Below, one piece after another: positions 1 through 6,703 of a stretch of DNA of 16,595 bases. Positions within the stretch are counted from its first letter, which is position 1; each line of letters opens with the position of its first letter. The DNA comes from Panacagrimonas sp041635265 (lineage in GTDB: Bacteria > Pseudomonadota > Gammaproteobacteria > Nevskiales > Nevskiaceae), in the NCBI GenBank assembly GCA_041635265.1, contig JBFJJV010000062.1:1-16595 (forward strand), in the 5' to 3' direction. A program made the position numbers and the translations under genes. The notes beneath the pieces were generated by a model that saw only the letters and a program-made list of their open reading frames with translations, was not told the origin of the DNA and ran no database searches.

Positions 1-1
1 A

Positions 2-214
2 ACGTATCAGATCCTGGCCAGCCTCACGCCGCGCGAAGCCAAGGTGCTGCGCATGCGTTTCGGCATTGATCTGAATACGGACCACACGCTCGAAGAGGTA
101 GGCAAGCAATTTGACGTCACCCGCGAGCGGATCCGCCAGATAGAGGCAAAGGCCTTGCGCAAGCTGCGTCACCCGAGCCGCGCAAATTATCTGCGCAGCT
201 TTCTTGACGAGTAA
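2..214 (+). CDS. rpoD: RNA polymerase primary sigma factor RpoD, C-terminal end (partial)
   Basis: This is the last 70 codons of the housekeeping sigma-70 factor; the gene enters from the left edge of the window. The visible part is region 4. It includes the conserved LTPREAKVLRMRFG stretch and the region 4.2 helix-turn-helix (EEVGKQFDVTRERIRQIEAKA), which contacts the -35 element, followed by the usual ending ALRKLRHPSR...LRSFLDE and a TAA stop. In this family these residues bind promoter -35 DNA and the beta-flap of RNA polymerase. Nothing looks broken. A strong hairpin terminator follows within about 20 bases, so rpoD is the last gene of its transcript. Identification is very secure because this is one of the most conserved bacterial protein tails. 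Confidence 0.97.
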   Translation, partial: TYQILASLTPREAKVLRMRFGIDLNTDHTLEEVGKQFDVTRERIRQIEAKALRKLRHPSRANYLRSFLDE

Positions 215-234
215 GTGACAGCGATGGACTTCAT

Positions 235-265
235 AAAGGCCCCGCACGCGGGGCCTTTATTATTT
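235..265 (+). terminator. Rho-independent terminator of rpoD
   Basis: A perfect 9-bp stem, AAAGGCCCC pairing with GGGGCCTTT (235-243 with 250-258), surrounds a six-base loop and is followed by a T/A-rich tail (TTTATTATTTATT). It begins 20 bases after the rpoD stop codon, which is where an intrinsic terminator of rpoD would be expected. Confidence 0.92.
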
Positions 266-569
266 ATTAATGGCAACAGATGAAGTCGTCAAAAATGCCT
301 TGTGCCGAACCCAGACCTAAATCATATCGCCCGGCAAATATCGGTGTTGCTGAGTCCACCGGTCTGAAAGCATCCCCGTCGCTGAACTGCGGCTAAGCGA
401 TTGCAGATGGCAAAAACCGCTCGCACCCAAGCGCGAACGGTTCTATTCGATCTATTACGATAAGAGACTCTGCAAATGAGCGTCGGAATCCCCATGCGTC
501 AGAACGACTTCAATGATTCTGGGTCGCAGTCCCTCTGCCCGACAGGCAAGAGTCATTTTTAGGCATGCA
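266..569. other. Intergenic region between rpoD terminator and the 33-residue gene
   Basis: About 300 bases without a convincing gene on the + strand. The only clear element is a hairpin with a T run oriented to the - strand (412-442). A 28-codon open frame beginning at 476 on the + strand has no Shine-Dalgarno and no recognisable product. I looked for a tRNA cloverleaf on both strands and did not find one. Confidence 0.6.
412..442 (-). terminator. Probable Rho-independent terminator for the - strand small gene
   Basis: Read on the - strand, AACCGTTCGC and GCGAGCGGTT form a 10-bp stem with one G-U pair around an eight-base loop (GCTTGGGT). The 3' arm runs directly into a five-T stretch. It lies about 130 bases beyond the stop codon of the small Lys-rich gene at 570-671 and faces the right way to end that transcript and to stop antisense transcription into rpoD. 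Confidence 0.7.
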
Positions 570-671
570 TCAGGAGGATTTTTTCTTCTCTGCCTTCGCG
601 GCGCGCTTTTCCTTCAAGGTCTTTGAAGGCGCCTTTTTTGCATCCCGTTTCTGGTTCATTCCCTTACTCAT
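570..671 (-). CDS. Very small Lys/Ala-rich conserved hypothetical protein (33 aa)
   Basis: The protein has 33 residues. It starts MSKGMNQKRDAKKAPSKTLK, continues with EKRAAKAEKKKSS and then stops. It is strongly basic, with no hydrophobic segment, so it should be cytoplasmic and could bind nucleic acid. From memory, short proteins starting MSKGM(D/N)QK and ending in EKRAAK-type runs recur in gammaproteobacteria as uncharacterised conserved proteins; I know of no assigned function. A GGGAG Shine-Dalgarno sits about seven bases before the ATG, which supports translation. A palindrome lies 34-51 bases upstream of the ATG and an intrinsic terminator lies downstream, so it has the parts of a single-gene transcription unit. 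It is short enough to be missed by ordinary gene callers. A longer open frame on the opposite strand (623-979) is taken to be its shadow. Confidence 0.75.
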   Translation of the reverse strand: MSKGMNQKRDAKKAPSKTLKEKRAAKAEKKKSS

Positions 672-958
672 GGCGGACTCCCGTAGTAACTCGTGGAACA
701 ACGTCACAATCGCGTGATTGTGTCCTGAGCATACTCTTGTTCATAGCTTTCTCAGCCTGCTGGCATCGATTTATTTTCAGACCTGAAACAGCCTCGTCCG
801 GGCGCCATGCCCAGGGGTTTAAAGGCGAGCCTCAAGATCAGCCAAAGCCTGCACTCACATGCCTGTCGCCCGAGGGCATTGCCTTGGCCCACGGGATTGC
901 CCCAGACCTAGCGGTGCCGGACAAGCCCCAAAAATCTGATCGCCGGCATGGGGACTTA
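672..958. other. Intergenic region between two - strand genes
   Basis: This region separates the end of the DUF4239 gene from the 33-residue gene, both on the - strand. It contains the palindrome at 705-722. It also contains the left arm of a long-range inverted repeat, GCCGGACA (916-923), that pairs with TGTCCGGC (963-970) just inside the end of the neighbouring gene. No compact T-tailed terminator and no convincing gene is visible here. Confidence 0.5.
705..722. promoter_or_regulatory. Perfect palindrome upstream of the 33-residue gene (candidate operator)
   Basis: CACAATC and GATTGTG are perfect inverted 7-mers separated by GCGT. The element is centred about 42 bases upstream of the ATG at 671 on the - strand, a usual place for a promoter or operator. 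The half-site spacing is like that of dimeric helix-turn-helix regulators, but I cannot assign it to a named regulator. Confidence 0.4.
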
Positions 959-1807
959 TCACTGTCCGGCTGCCCCTGATTCCAGATCTGCCACCGTACC
1001 CTGCCGCTCTAGTGCGGACCTTGTTTTCGACCGCTGCATGCTGGTCTGCAAGTCGCGCAGGCTGGAATGGCTCACTTCAATCATGCCGCGTCTCGGCCGA
1101 TCCAGATCGATGATGATAAAGACCAGCAAGACAATCAGGCCCACCATCAGATAGGCCACGGAGGATGGGCGGTGCGCGCTGACCCCCGAGGCGTAACCAA
1201 GTATTCCGCCGGTGATCAGAAAGGTGAAGTAAAGCAGGAAGAGAACGACCTCCGGCACGTGGCGGTTCAGGGCGGCGTCACGCAATCCATAGGCATCGAT
1301 CAAATCGTTGAGCGACTGCACATACAGGCCAGAAGTGATCATACGATCATCCGAGGCGACGGCAGACCGCGCGCCCAGCCAGAGTCGCTCGTGAAGAGCC
1401 GTCGCCTCGGCTTGCAAGGCCTCTCGCCGGCCATGCTGATCCAGCGAGACCGTAGCCGATCGAACCCGCATATCCGTATAGCTTTGCAGGGTGTCCATGG
1501 CCTGCCCGCGCGCAGGTTCGACCAGCAGCTGTGCGCGCAGCCAGGCCGTGCCGATGGCATTGGACTCATCGATGACTGCGGCGCTGCGGCTATCGAATCT
1601 CTGCAAAGAGAGGGAAAAGGTAAAGCCCAGGAGCAATGCCAGCACACCCAGAAGCGAGCCTTGCATGGCAATGATCTGTGCCTTGCTCATTTCTTGCGGA
1701 TCCCTGCCCGTGCCTAGGCGATAGCCCAGTTCGATGGCCACGAGCATGCTCATGAACAGGATCGCTGCGATCAGAAGCGTCGGCTGGTCGTACATGATTT
1801 CTTTCAT
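959..1807 (-). CDS. DUF4239 (bestrophin-like domain) membrane protein
   Basis: A 282-residue protein with four predicted membrane segments, near residues 9-27, 50-68, 185-206 and 213-234. The middle section is a hydrophilic, helical stretch of about 110 residues. Family hallmarks I recognise are the second helix QGSLLGVLALLLGFTFSLSL, the following DESNAIGTAWLRAQLL motif, and the late DLDRPRRGMIEVS...LRDLQ stretch. Together these match the DUF4239 family, also called bestrophin-like, of inner-membrane proteins of unknown function; a channel role is suggested only by remote similarity. The start at 1807 lacks a good Shine-Dalgarno, and the Met five codons in, at 1795, is an equally possible start. 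The gene diverges from the secreted-protein pair starting at 2132 and is probably transcribed alone. Confidence 0.88.
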   Translation of the reverse strand: MKEIMYDQPTLLIAAILFMSMLVAIELGYRLGTGRDPQEMSKAQIIAMQGSLLGVLALLLGFTFSLSLQRFDSRSAAVIDESNAIGTAWLRAQLLVEPARGQAMDTLQSYTDMRVRSATVSLDQHGRREALQAEATALHERLWLGARSAVASDDRMITSGLYVQSLNDLIDAYGLRDAALNRHVPEVVLFLLYFTFLITGGILGYASGVSAHRPSSVAYLMVGLIVLLVFIIIDLDRPRRGMIEVSHSSLRDLQTSMQRSKTRSALERQGTVADLESGAAGQ

Positions 1808-2131
1808 TCAGTCAGGTGCAGAACAGGTGCAGAAAGGGTCATAAGGCAAAATGTCGTTCAGGAATCGCAATCCCGGGAGCGGGAACGCGAATAATAGGGT
1901 CACACGGCCCCGTCGGCATCATGCCTTGGTGTTTTATTTCGGTCCGATCTCATCCCAATCCGAGCCCTCCCGGCGTCCGCCCAAGAGGCTCGGGGGGGGG
2001 CAAAGCGCCATCTCCGAACGGCGTGCCAGCTTGCTGCTTGCTGAATGAAAATAGCGCTGCTAGGGTGCGGACAGCGGGGACAGTTATAGCCGCGTGGGCA
2101 GCCTGTCCAATTTTACAGGGAGTGTGATCCG
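1808..2131. other. Divergent intergenic region with promoters for both sides
   Basis: This 324-base gap separates a - strand gene from a + strand gene, so promoters for both should lie here, but I see no strong -35/-10 pair. It holds the 11-bp tandem repeat at 1813-1834, a run of nine G around 1992-2000, and an inverted repeat CCGAGCC (1960-1966) with GGCTCGG (1987-1993). Short open frames on the + strand at 1816-2127 and 1851-2048 have unlikely composition and no recognisable product. Confidence 0.5.
1813..1834. repeat. Tandem duplication of an 11-mer
   Basis: CAGGTGCAGAA occurs twice back to back (1813-1823 and 1824-1834), starting five bases upstream of the DUF4239 start codon. It could be a duplicated binding site in the leader or a replication-slippage duplication. 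If the true start is at 1795 it lies within the 5' untranslated region. Confidence 0.8.
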
Positions 2132-2560
2132 ATGAAACGTTCAAAATTTACAAAGGAGCTGGGGCTTGCCCTGCTTATTGCTTGTGCCAGCCCGGCCTTA
2201 TCTGCCGCCGGATTGCAGGCACTGGGATCCAATGGCGCGATGCTGGCCGCACCCGATTCAAGCGCGGCGACGCGCTTGGTTGTGACCGGGCCGGATGGCT
2301 TTGTACTGGAAGAGCAGTTTCCAGCCGGAGTCAACCCGGAAGTCAGCGGCCTACCCGCAGGCCAGTACAGCTACACCACAGAATCCATGCCGAGCCGACC
2401 GCAAGTGAGCGGCTTGCCCGACCTTGCAACAGACCGCGATGGCCGCGGCGCGAACACGGTTACGGGAACGCCCTCCACATCTCGGTCCGGCAGTTTCCGC
2501 ATTGCCCCGGGCGGCTTGATCGTGCCCAATGGCCTCAAGAGTGAGGAGAGCATTCGATGA
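2132..2560 (+). CDS. Small secreted protein of unknown function, partner of the tail-fibre-like protein
   Basis: A 142-residue protein with a clear Sec signal peptide: basic MKRSKFTKE, hydrophobic LGLALLIACAS, and likely cleavage after PALSA near residue 25. The mature part looks like one small beta-sandwich (LVVTGPDGFVLEEQFPAG...VSGLPAGQYSYTTES, about residues 48-85). A low-complexity Gly/Ser/Thr/Arg tail follows. The 'LPAGQYSY' turn resembles the strand ends of small Ig-like or carboxypeptidase-regulatory-like domains, but I cannot name a family. The Shine-Dalgarno GGGAG sits about nine bases before the ATG. Its TGA overlaps the ATG of the next gene (ATGA), so the two are co-translated and probably act together at the surface or in the periplasm. 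It has no cysteine outside the signal peptide and no lipobox. Confidence 0.8.
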   Translation: MKRSKFTKELGLALLIACASPALSAAGLQALGSNGAMLAAPDSSAATRLVVTGPDGFVLEEQFPAGVNPEVSGLPAGQYSYTTESMPSRPQVSGLPDLATDRDGRGANTVTGTPSTSRSGSFRIAPGGLIVPNGLKSEESIR

Positions 2561-3900
2561 ACCACAAAACAAAAAAAACGATATTTGGCCGCTTCGCCTT
2601 GAGCCTGATCGCTACTGCCTTTGTGCTGCCGGCAAAAGCAGCACAAGTCATCGTCAATGATCTTGTCGTCCAGGGCAGCGAGTGCATAGGGCTGGATTGC
2701 CCTAACGCCCCTTCATTCAGTTTCGACACCCTCCGATTGCAAGAAAACAATCTTCGGATCCACTTCGACGATACGAGCAGTTCAGCTAGCTTCCCGCAGA
2801 ATGACTGGCGCATTCGCATCAACGACACGAGCAACGGCGGGGCCAGTTACTTCGCGGTTGAGGATTCAACCGCCAATCGCACGCCGTTCACGATAACGGC
2901 AGGCGCGCCGAATAATTCACTATTTGTCAGCAGTGCTGGCCGGCTGGGTCTGGGCACAGCGACCCCCGTAGTCGAACTGCACGTCGTCGATGGAGACACG
3001 CCGACTGTCCGCCTGGAACAAGACGGCAGCTCCGGATTTACGCCACAGACTTGGGACGTGGCGAGCAATGAGACCAATTTTTTCGTGCGCGACGCGACCA
3101 ATGGAAGCACATTGCCTTTCCGTATTCAGCCCGGAGCCCCGACAAGTGCCCTCCATATTAGGAGTGATGGAAAAATCGGCATGGGGACAGCCTCCCCAGC
3201 AGATCGTTTGCACGTTAATCACGCCGGCCCAGCCCGGCTGCGTCTGACCAACTCAACCGCGACTATTGACGCAAGCAACGATCAAGACTGGATTCTGAAC
3301 AGCAATGGCACGATGCGTATCTCTGCCGGTAGCGACGCTCCAGAGTTCGAGCTCAACGCCGGTGGCGGTCAGACCTTGGCGGGCGACCTCGCTGGCCTGG
3401 AGATCAATCGAACCGATGGGGGCGGTGCAGTGGACGCCATTGGCGTCAATCGCAATGGACCGGCGCGCTTGCGCCTGAGCAATACCAGTGCGAGCAATAC
3501 CGCCACCACGGATCAGAACTGGACCCTGAACAGCAATGGCACCTTCCGACTCTCAGCCGGTACCGACGCGGCTGAATTGACGTTGGACGCCGCGGGAAAT
3601 ATGACGGTTGCGGGCAGCATTACCGTCAATGGAACCGCGCTGAATGTGCCTGACTATGTGTTCGCCAGTGATTATCAGCTGCTTACACTGAGTGATGTCG
3701 AGGCGCATATCGCAACCCAGGGTCATCTGCCCGGGGTGCCTTCAGCCAAGGAAGTGGCAGAGAAGGGATTGGATATGACGCAAATGCAGATGACCTTGCT
3801 GCGCAAGATCGAAGAGCTGACGCTGTATACCCTGAGTCAGCAGAAAATAATCGAGAAACAGCAGGCCGCCATTGATTCGCTTCTGGCGAAGAATCACTAG
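2557..3900 (+). CDS. Secreted tail-fibre-like repeat protein with C-terminal coiled coil
   Basis: A 447-residue protein with a signal peptide (MNHKTKKTIFGRF then ALSLIATAFVLPAKA, cleavage near residue 29). The body is beta-rich and repetitive. It has two copies of a block containing PF-I--GAP---L-----G--G-GTA-P---LHV, around residues 110-220. Two further copies of a block starting GPARLRL sit at residues 224 and 301, 77 residues apart, each with LNSNGT-R-SAG-DA. From about residue 365 the end (PDYVF...LSDVEAHIATQGHLPGVPSAKEV...LLRKIEELTLY) matches a C-terminal module I know from phage tail-fibre-like proteins, common in Bacteroidetes, and ends in a coiled coil (QQKIIEKQQAAIDSLL). The peptidase S74 autocleavage domain usual in such fibres is not evident. 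This suggests a trimeric surface fibre, not a phage gene: no phage genes are nearby and it carries a signal peptide. Confidence 0.8.
   Translation: MNHKTKKTIFGRFALSLIATAFVLPAKAAQVIVNDLVVQGSECIGLDCPNAPSFSFDTLRLQENNLRIHFDDTSSSASFPQNDWRIRINDTSNGGASYFAVEDSTANRTPFTITAGAPNNSLFVSSAGRLGLGTATPVVELHVVDGDTPTVRLEQDGSSGFTPQTWDVASNETNFFVRDATNGSTLPFRIQPGAPTSALHIRSDGKIGMGTASPADRLHVNHAGPARLRLTNSTATIDASNDQDWILNSNGTMRISAGSDAPEFELNAGGGQTLAGDLAGLEINRTDGGGAVDAIGVNRNGPARLRLSNTSASNTATTDQNWTLNSNGTFRLSAGTDAAELTLDAAGNMTVAGSITVNGTALNVPDYVFASDYQLLTLSDVEAHIATQGHLPGVPSAKEVAEKGLDMTQMQMTLLRKIEELTLYTLSQQKIIEKQQAAIDSLLAKNH
3226..3600 (+). repeat. Two 77-residue-spaced repeats inside the fibre-like gene
   Basis: Coding repeats start at GPARLRL (residues 224 and 301 of the encoded protein). 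Each contains a DQ-W-LNSNGT--R-SAG-DA-E--L-A-G core of about 45 residues. At DNA level the match includes the identical stretch GAACAGCAATGGCAC. This fits duplication of one fibre unit, and the array could change in length by recombination. Confidence 0.75.
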
Positions 3901-3915
3901 CACAGCGCATCATCC

Positions 3916-3937
3916 GCCCGCCGCTTAGCTGGCGGGC
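3916..3937 (+). other. Hairpin just upstream of the terminator
   Basis: GCCCGCC (3916-3922) and GGCGGGC (3931-3937) form a 7-bp GC-only stem around eight bases. It lies between the stop codon of the fibre-like gene and the true terminator. It has no T run of its own, so it more likely stabilises the 3' end of the transcript than terminates it. Confidence 0.55.
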
Positions 3938-3944
3938 TACCATC

Positions 3945-3974
3945 AAACCGCGCCGAGTCTGGCGCGGTTTTTTT
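3945..3974 (+). terminator. Strong Rho-independent terminator after the fibre-like gene
   Basis: A 10-bp perfect stem, AAACCGCGCC with GGCGCGGTTT, encloses the loop GAGTCT and runs into seven T residues. It separates the secreted-protein pair (2132-3900) from the enzyme genes beginning at 4014, so the latter need their own promoter in the remaining 40 bases or rely on read-through. Confidence 0.93.
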
Positions 3975-4013
3975 CTGCGTATCATGACAACAAAATTCTG
4001 CGAAAATTAGTCC

Positions 4014-4859
4014 ATGCAGAAGGCAAGCACGCCACGACAAATATTTCGCCCGAATGGATTGCTCGGCTGGTCCCTGAGCCCCAATTCTGAGCTCCGGGTT
4101 CCGTTTCGCGAGTCGGCCGTCATACAGCATATTGATGCCAGCGGGTGGCGGCGGGTCTGCAGCGCTGAACAGGCCCGAGGCCCCAGGCTGGGTGTGTACG
4201 GCTGTTCCTATGTGTATGGCACCGGACTGAAAGACGAAGAGACTCTTTGCTCCCTGCTACAAGCCCAACGGCCCGATCTGACCCTGAGAAATCGCGGCGT
4301 CGGCGGTCACGGTACCGTGCAGGCATACCTGCAGTTGAGAGATGACCTGAGACAGGGGCGAAGCGAGGGGGCGATAATTGGCGTAATCAGCGATCATCTC
4401 TATCGCAACCGACCACACCCTTATCGAATGCAGGCCTTTCTGGACCCGCTGTGGAGTCAAATCGGGATCGAGTACGTGCCGCAGGCGCTGCGCAGGCGCG
4501 ATGGCGGCCTGCAAATCGAAATGGTCTCCTGCTGGCAGCCTTCTTTAAGACAAAGCCTGCCTGAGCTGTTCCTGCCTTCGATCCGGGACCTGAGCGATCT
4601 GCTCATCGACCTGCTGAAAATGATCACGGAACTGGGAACACAATACGGCGTGCCCGTGCTCGTGGCCTTGCTCGACCAGATTGACCCGGACTTCAATCGC
4701 GCCGTTTTAAGATGTATTCCCGAAGCCATCGATGTGTCGGTGCCGCATACCCAAGAGTTCACCTTCATGCCATTGGATATTCACCCGAACGCAGAGGCTC
4801 AGCTTGCGTTTGCAAGGGGGCTATCGGCGCCGCTTCGCATGGCGATGCCACCGTTATGA
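4014..4859 (+). CDS. SGNH/GDSL-hydrolase-like protein
   Basis: A 281-residue protein without signal peptide or membrane segment, so cytoplasmic. The SGNH layout is readable. A block I-like motif, GCSYVYGTGLKDEET, starts at residue 63 with candidate nucleophile Ser65. A block III-like motif, NRGVGGHGTVQ, starts at residue 93 (Asn93, Gly98). A C-terminal PLDIHPNAE gives candidate acid/base residues Asp255 and His257. The usual GDS is GCS here. The N-terminal NGLLGWSLSPNSELRV resembles the start of many such proteins found beside polysaccharide or carbamoyltransferase genes. Family members remove or transfer acyl groups on sugars or lipids; the substrate here is unknown. No Shine-Dalgarno is visible before the ATG and no other start looks better. 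Its TGA overlaps the next gene's ATG, so the two are translationally coupled. Confidence 0.8.
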   Translation: MQKASTPRQIFRPNGLLGWSLSPNSELRVPFRESAVIQHIDASGWRRVCSAEQARGPRLGVYGCSYVYGTGLKDEETLCSLLQAQRPDLTLRNRGVGGHGTVQAYLQLRDDLRQGRSEGAIIGVISDHLYRNRPHPYRMQAFLDPLWSQIGIEYVPQALRRRDGGLQIEMVSCWQPSLRQSLPELFLPSIRDLSDLLIDLLKMITELGTQYGVPVLVALLDQIDPDFNRAVLRCIPEAIDVSVPHTQEFTFMPLDIHPNAEAQLAFARGLSAPLRMAMPPL

Positions 4860-6703
4860 ATGCGCCATTGATCCTGGGGATTTCCGGGCTGTATCACGAT
4901 TCTGCAGCGGCGCTGGTAGAGGGAGGAGAGATAATCCGTGCCGTCTCCGAGGAGCGCCTGAGTCGTCGCAAGGGAGATGCCCGATTCCCGACTCACGCAA
5001 TTCAGTCCTGCCTCGAAGCCCTTCCGGATCAGCGCAGGCTCGACGCCGTCGCATACTACGAAAACCCGGGCAAGAAGGCCGCTCGCATACTGGGGGAGGC
5101 GATTGGAAATGCGCCGCGCGGCCAGCTTCTATGGCCGGCCACTTTACGCAATCTGAGAACTCTGGAAAAAGACCTGCCAAAGGATTTGCTGAGCATTGTC
5201 ACAGACCCACAGCGAATTCATTTTGTCAGCCACCATGCGGCGCATGCGGCTTCCGCGTTTTTCCCCAGCCCTTTTGAAAGTGCAGCCCTGCTCGTGGTGG
5301 ACGGCGTAGGCGAGTCAGCAAGCACTTCGATTTGGTCAGCGGATGCCGCGGGAATTCAGTCTGTGCGCGAAATCCAGTATCCCAACTCTCTAGGGCTGCT
5401 TTACAGCGCGTTTACTGAGTACTGCGGATTTAAAGTCAATTCCGGGGAATACAAACTCATGGGATTGGCCGCATTCGGTCGCCCCGTTTTCAAACAGAAG
5501 ATTCTGGATCATTTGATTGATCTGCGCGAGGACGGTTCCTTTGCGCTGGACATGCGCTACTTTGGTTTTCGAACCACGACGAATTCGATCAATCCGCTTT
5601 TTTGCCAGTTGTTCGGCAATCGAATGGCGCGTCTTCCAGAAGCTCCGATCAGTTCACATTACGCCAACGTCGCTGCGTCGATTCAGTCTATTCTTGAATT
5701 GGCGATGATCAGACTGTCTCGCTCGGCATTGAAAATCACGGGAAAGACGCAGCTTTGCCTGGCAGGCGGAGTGGCATTGAACTGCGTGTCCAACGGACGG
5801 ATTGCACGGGAGGTCACCGGTCCCGAGAACTTGTGGATTCAGCCCGCTGCGGGTGACGCAGGCGGTGCACTCGGTGCGGCGCTACTGCTCGATCATAGAC
5901 TGCAGGACAAGCTTGCGCAGCGCCCCCGGATCCGCCATGAGCGGATGAAAAGCACTTTCCTCGGCCCCTCGTTTGATCGAGAAACCATTCTCAGCGCCTT
6001 GCTCGAAAAATCTCTGGTTTTCGAAGAATATTCAGCACCGCAGGGCGATACGGAGATCGTGGAAGAGGCGTCCAAATTGCTCGCGGCCTCGGAGGTGATC
6101 GCCCATTTTGACGGGGGCATGGAATTTGGTCCGCGCGCCTTGGGTAACCGATCGATACTGGCTGATCCGCGTGACTCGACAATGCAGTCACGGGTCAACA
6201 ATATGATCAAATTCCGCGAAGCTTGGCGACCTTTTGCCCCAATCGTGCTCGAAGAAGATTTTGAGAAATTTTTTCTCGATGTCGCTGGATCGCCGTACAT
6301 GACGATGACTCACCCGTTCAGGGCGGAATTCGTGTCCAGGCTGCCTGACTTTAAGGGAAACACGGAGAACGTCCTTGCTCGGCTCGGACAGCTACAAGCC
6401 TCATTTCCGGCGGTTACCCATGTGGACGGCAGCGCTCGCACCCAGGTCCTCTCAGAGACGACACCGGGAAGAATTGTTCGCATCCTCAGGGCTTTTCGCG
6501 ATTTGAGCGGCTGTTCGATGCTTCTCAATACATCTCTTAATGTTCGCGGCGAGCCGATCGTCTGCACTCCGGCGGATGCAGTGGCATGCTTCCTGAATAC
6601 CCGCGTGGACGCTTTGATGATCGGGAACTTCCTGGTGCGAAGAAAAGATCAGCGTCCCAGTATCAACAGCCATGTTGGTAAGACGGTGCATCGTGCCGAT
6701 TGA
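4856..6703 (+). CDS. O-carbamoyltransferase, NodU/CmcH/TobZ family
   Basis: A 615-residue enzyme of the family that uses carbamoyl phosphate and ATP to place a carbamoyl group on a sugar or metabolite hydroxyl through a carbamoyl-adenylate. The N-terminal Kae1-like domain opens with LGISGLYHDSAAALV (residues 7-21) and has the metal-site motif HHAAHAASAFFPSPF (His126, His127, His130) and VVDGVGE. The C-terminal YrdC-like domain carries GMEFGPRALGNRSILADPR (GPRALG from residue 425), FREAWRPFAP and LNTSLNVRGEPIVCTP (Asn558 onward). The length is typical. The frame is open upstream to 4712, but the ATG at 4856 gives the canonical N-terminus and an ATGA overlap with the SGNH-like gene, so that start is chosen. 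Relatives act in Nod factor, cephamycin, tobramycin and saxitoxin-type pathways; the acceptor here is unknown. Confidence 0.95.
   Translation: MNAPLILGISGLYHDSAAALVEGGEIIRAVSEERLSRRKGDARFPTHAIQSCLEALPDQRRLDAVAYYENPGKKAARILGEAIGNAPRGQLLWPATLRNLRTLEKDLPKDLLSIVTDPQRIHFVSHHAAHAASAFFPSPFESAALLVVDGVGESASTSIWSADAAGIQSVREIQYPNSLGLLYSAFTEYCGFKVNSGEYKLMGLAAFGRPVFKQKILDHLIDLREDGSFALDMRYFGFRTTTNSINPLFCQLFGNRMARLPEAPISSHYANVAASIQSILELAMIRLSRSALKITGKTQLCLAGGVALNCVSNGRIAREVTGPENLWIQPAAGDAGGALGAALLLDHRLQDKLAQRPRIRHERMKSTFLGPSFDRETILSALLEKSLVFEEYSAPQGDTEIVEEASKLLAASEVIAHFDGGMEFGPRALGNRSILADPRDSTMQSRVNNMIKFREAWRPFAPIVLEEDFEKFFLDVAGSPYMTMTHPFRAEFVSRLPDFKGNTENVLARLGQLQASFPAVTHVDGSARTQVLSETTPGRIVRILRAFRDLSGCSMLLNTSLNVRGEPIVCTPADAVACFLNTRVDALMIGNFLVRRKDQRPSINSHVGKTVHRAD

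Noticed and set aside
476..562. 28-codon frame on the + strand starting MSVGIPM
   Set aside because: No ribosome binding site, no recognisable family, and it lies next to a - strand terminator.
611..638. Terminator-like hairpin CCTTCAA-GGTCT-TTGAAGG with a T run on the + strand
   Set aside because: It is inside the coding sequence of the 33-residue gene and the T run is the complement of its Lys codons; no + strand transcript ends here that I can support.
623..979. 118-codon open frame on the + strand
   Set aside because: It is antisense to the 33-residue gene and the DUF4239 end, has no Shine-Dalgarno, and its composition and lack of any motif fit a chance frame.
1067..1717. 216-codon open frame on the + strand
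   Set aside because: It lies wholly opposite the DUF4239 membrane protein, whose helices and family motifs are clear; this is its antisense shadow.
2557..3900. A prophage remnant suggested by the tail-fibre-like protein
   Set aside because: No capsid, terminase, lysis or integrase genes are near, the protein has a Sec signal peptide, and it is paired with another secreted protein.
4712..4855. Upstream extension of the carbamoyltransferase frame
   Set aside because: The extra 48 residues overlap the SGNH-like gene in another frame and precede the canonical N-terminus; the ATGA junction at 4856 is the natural start.
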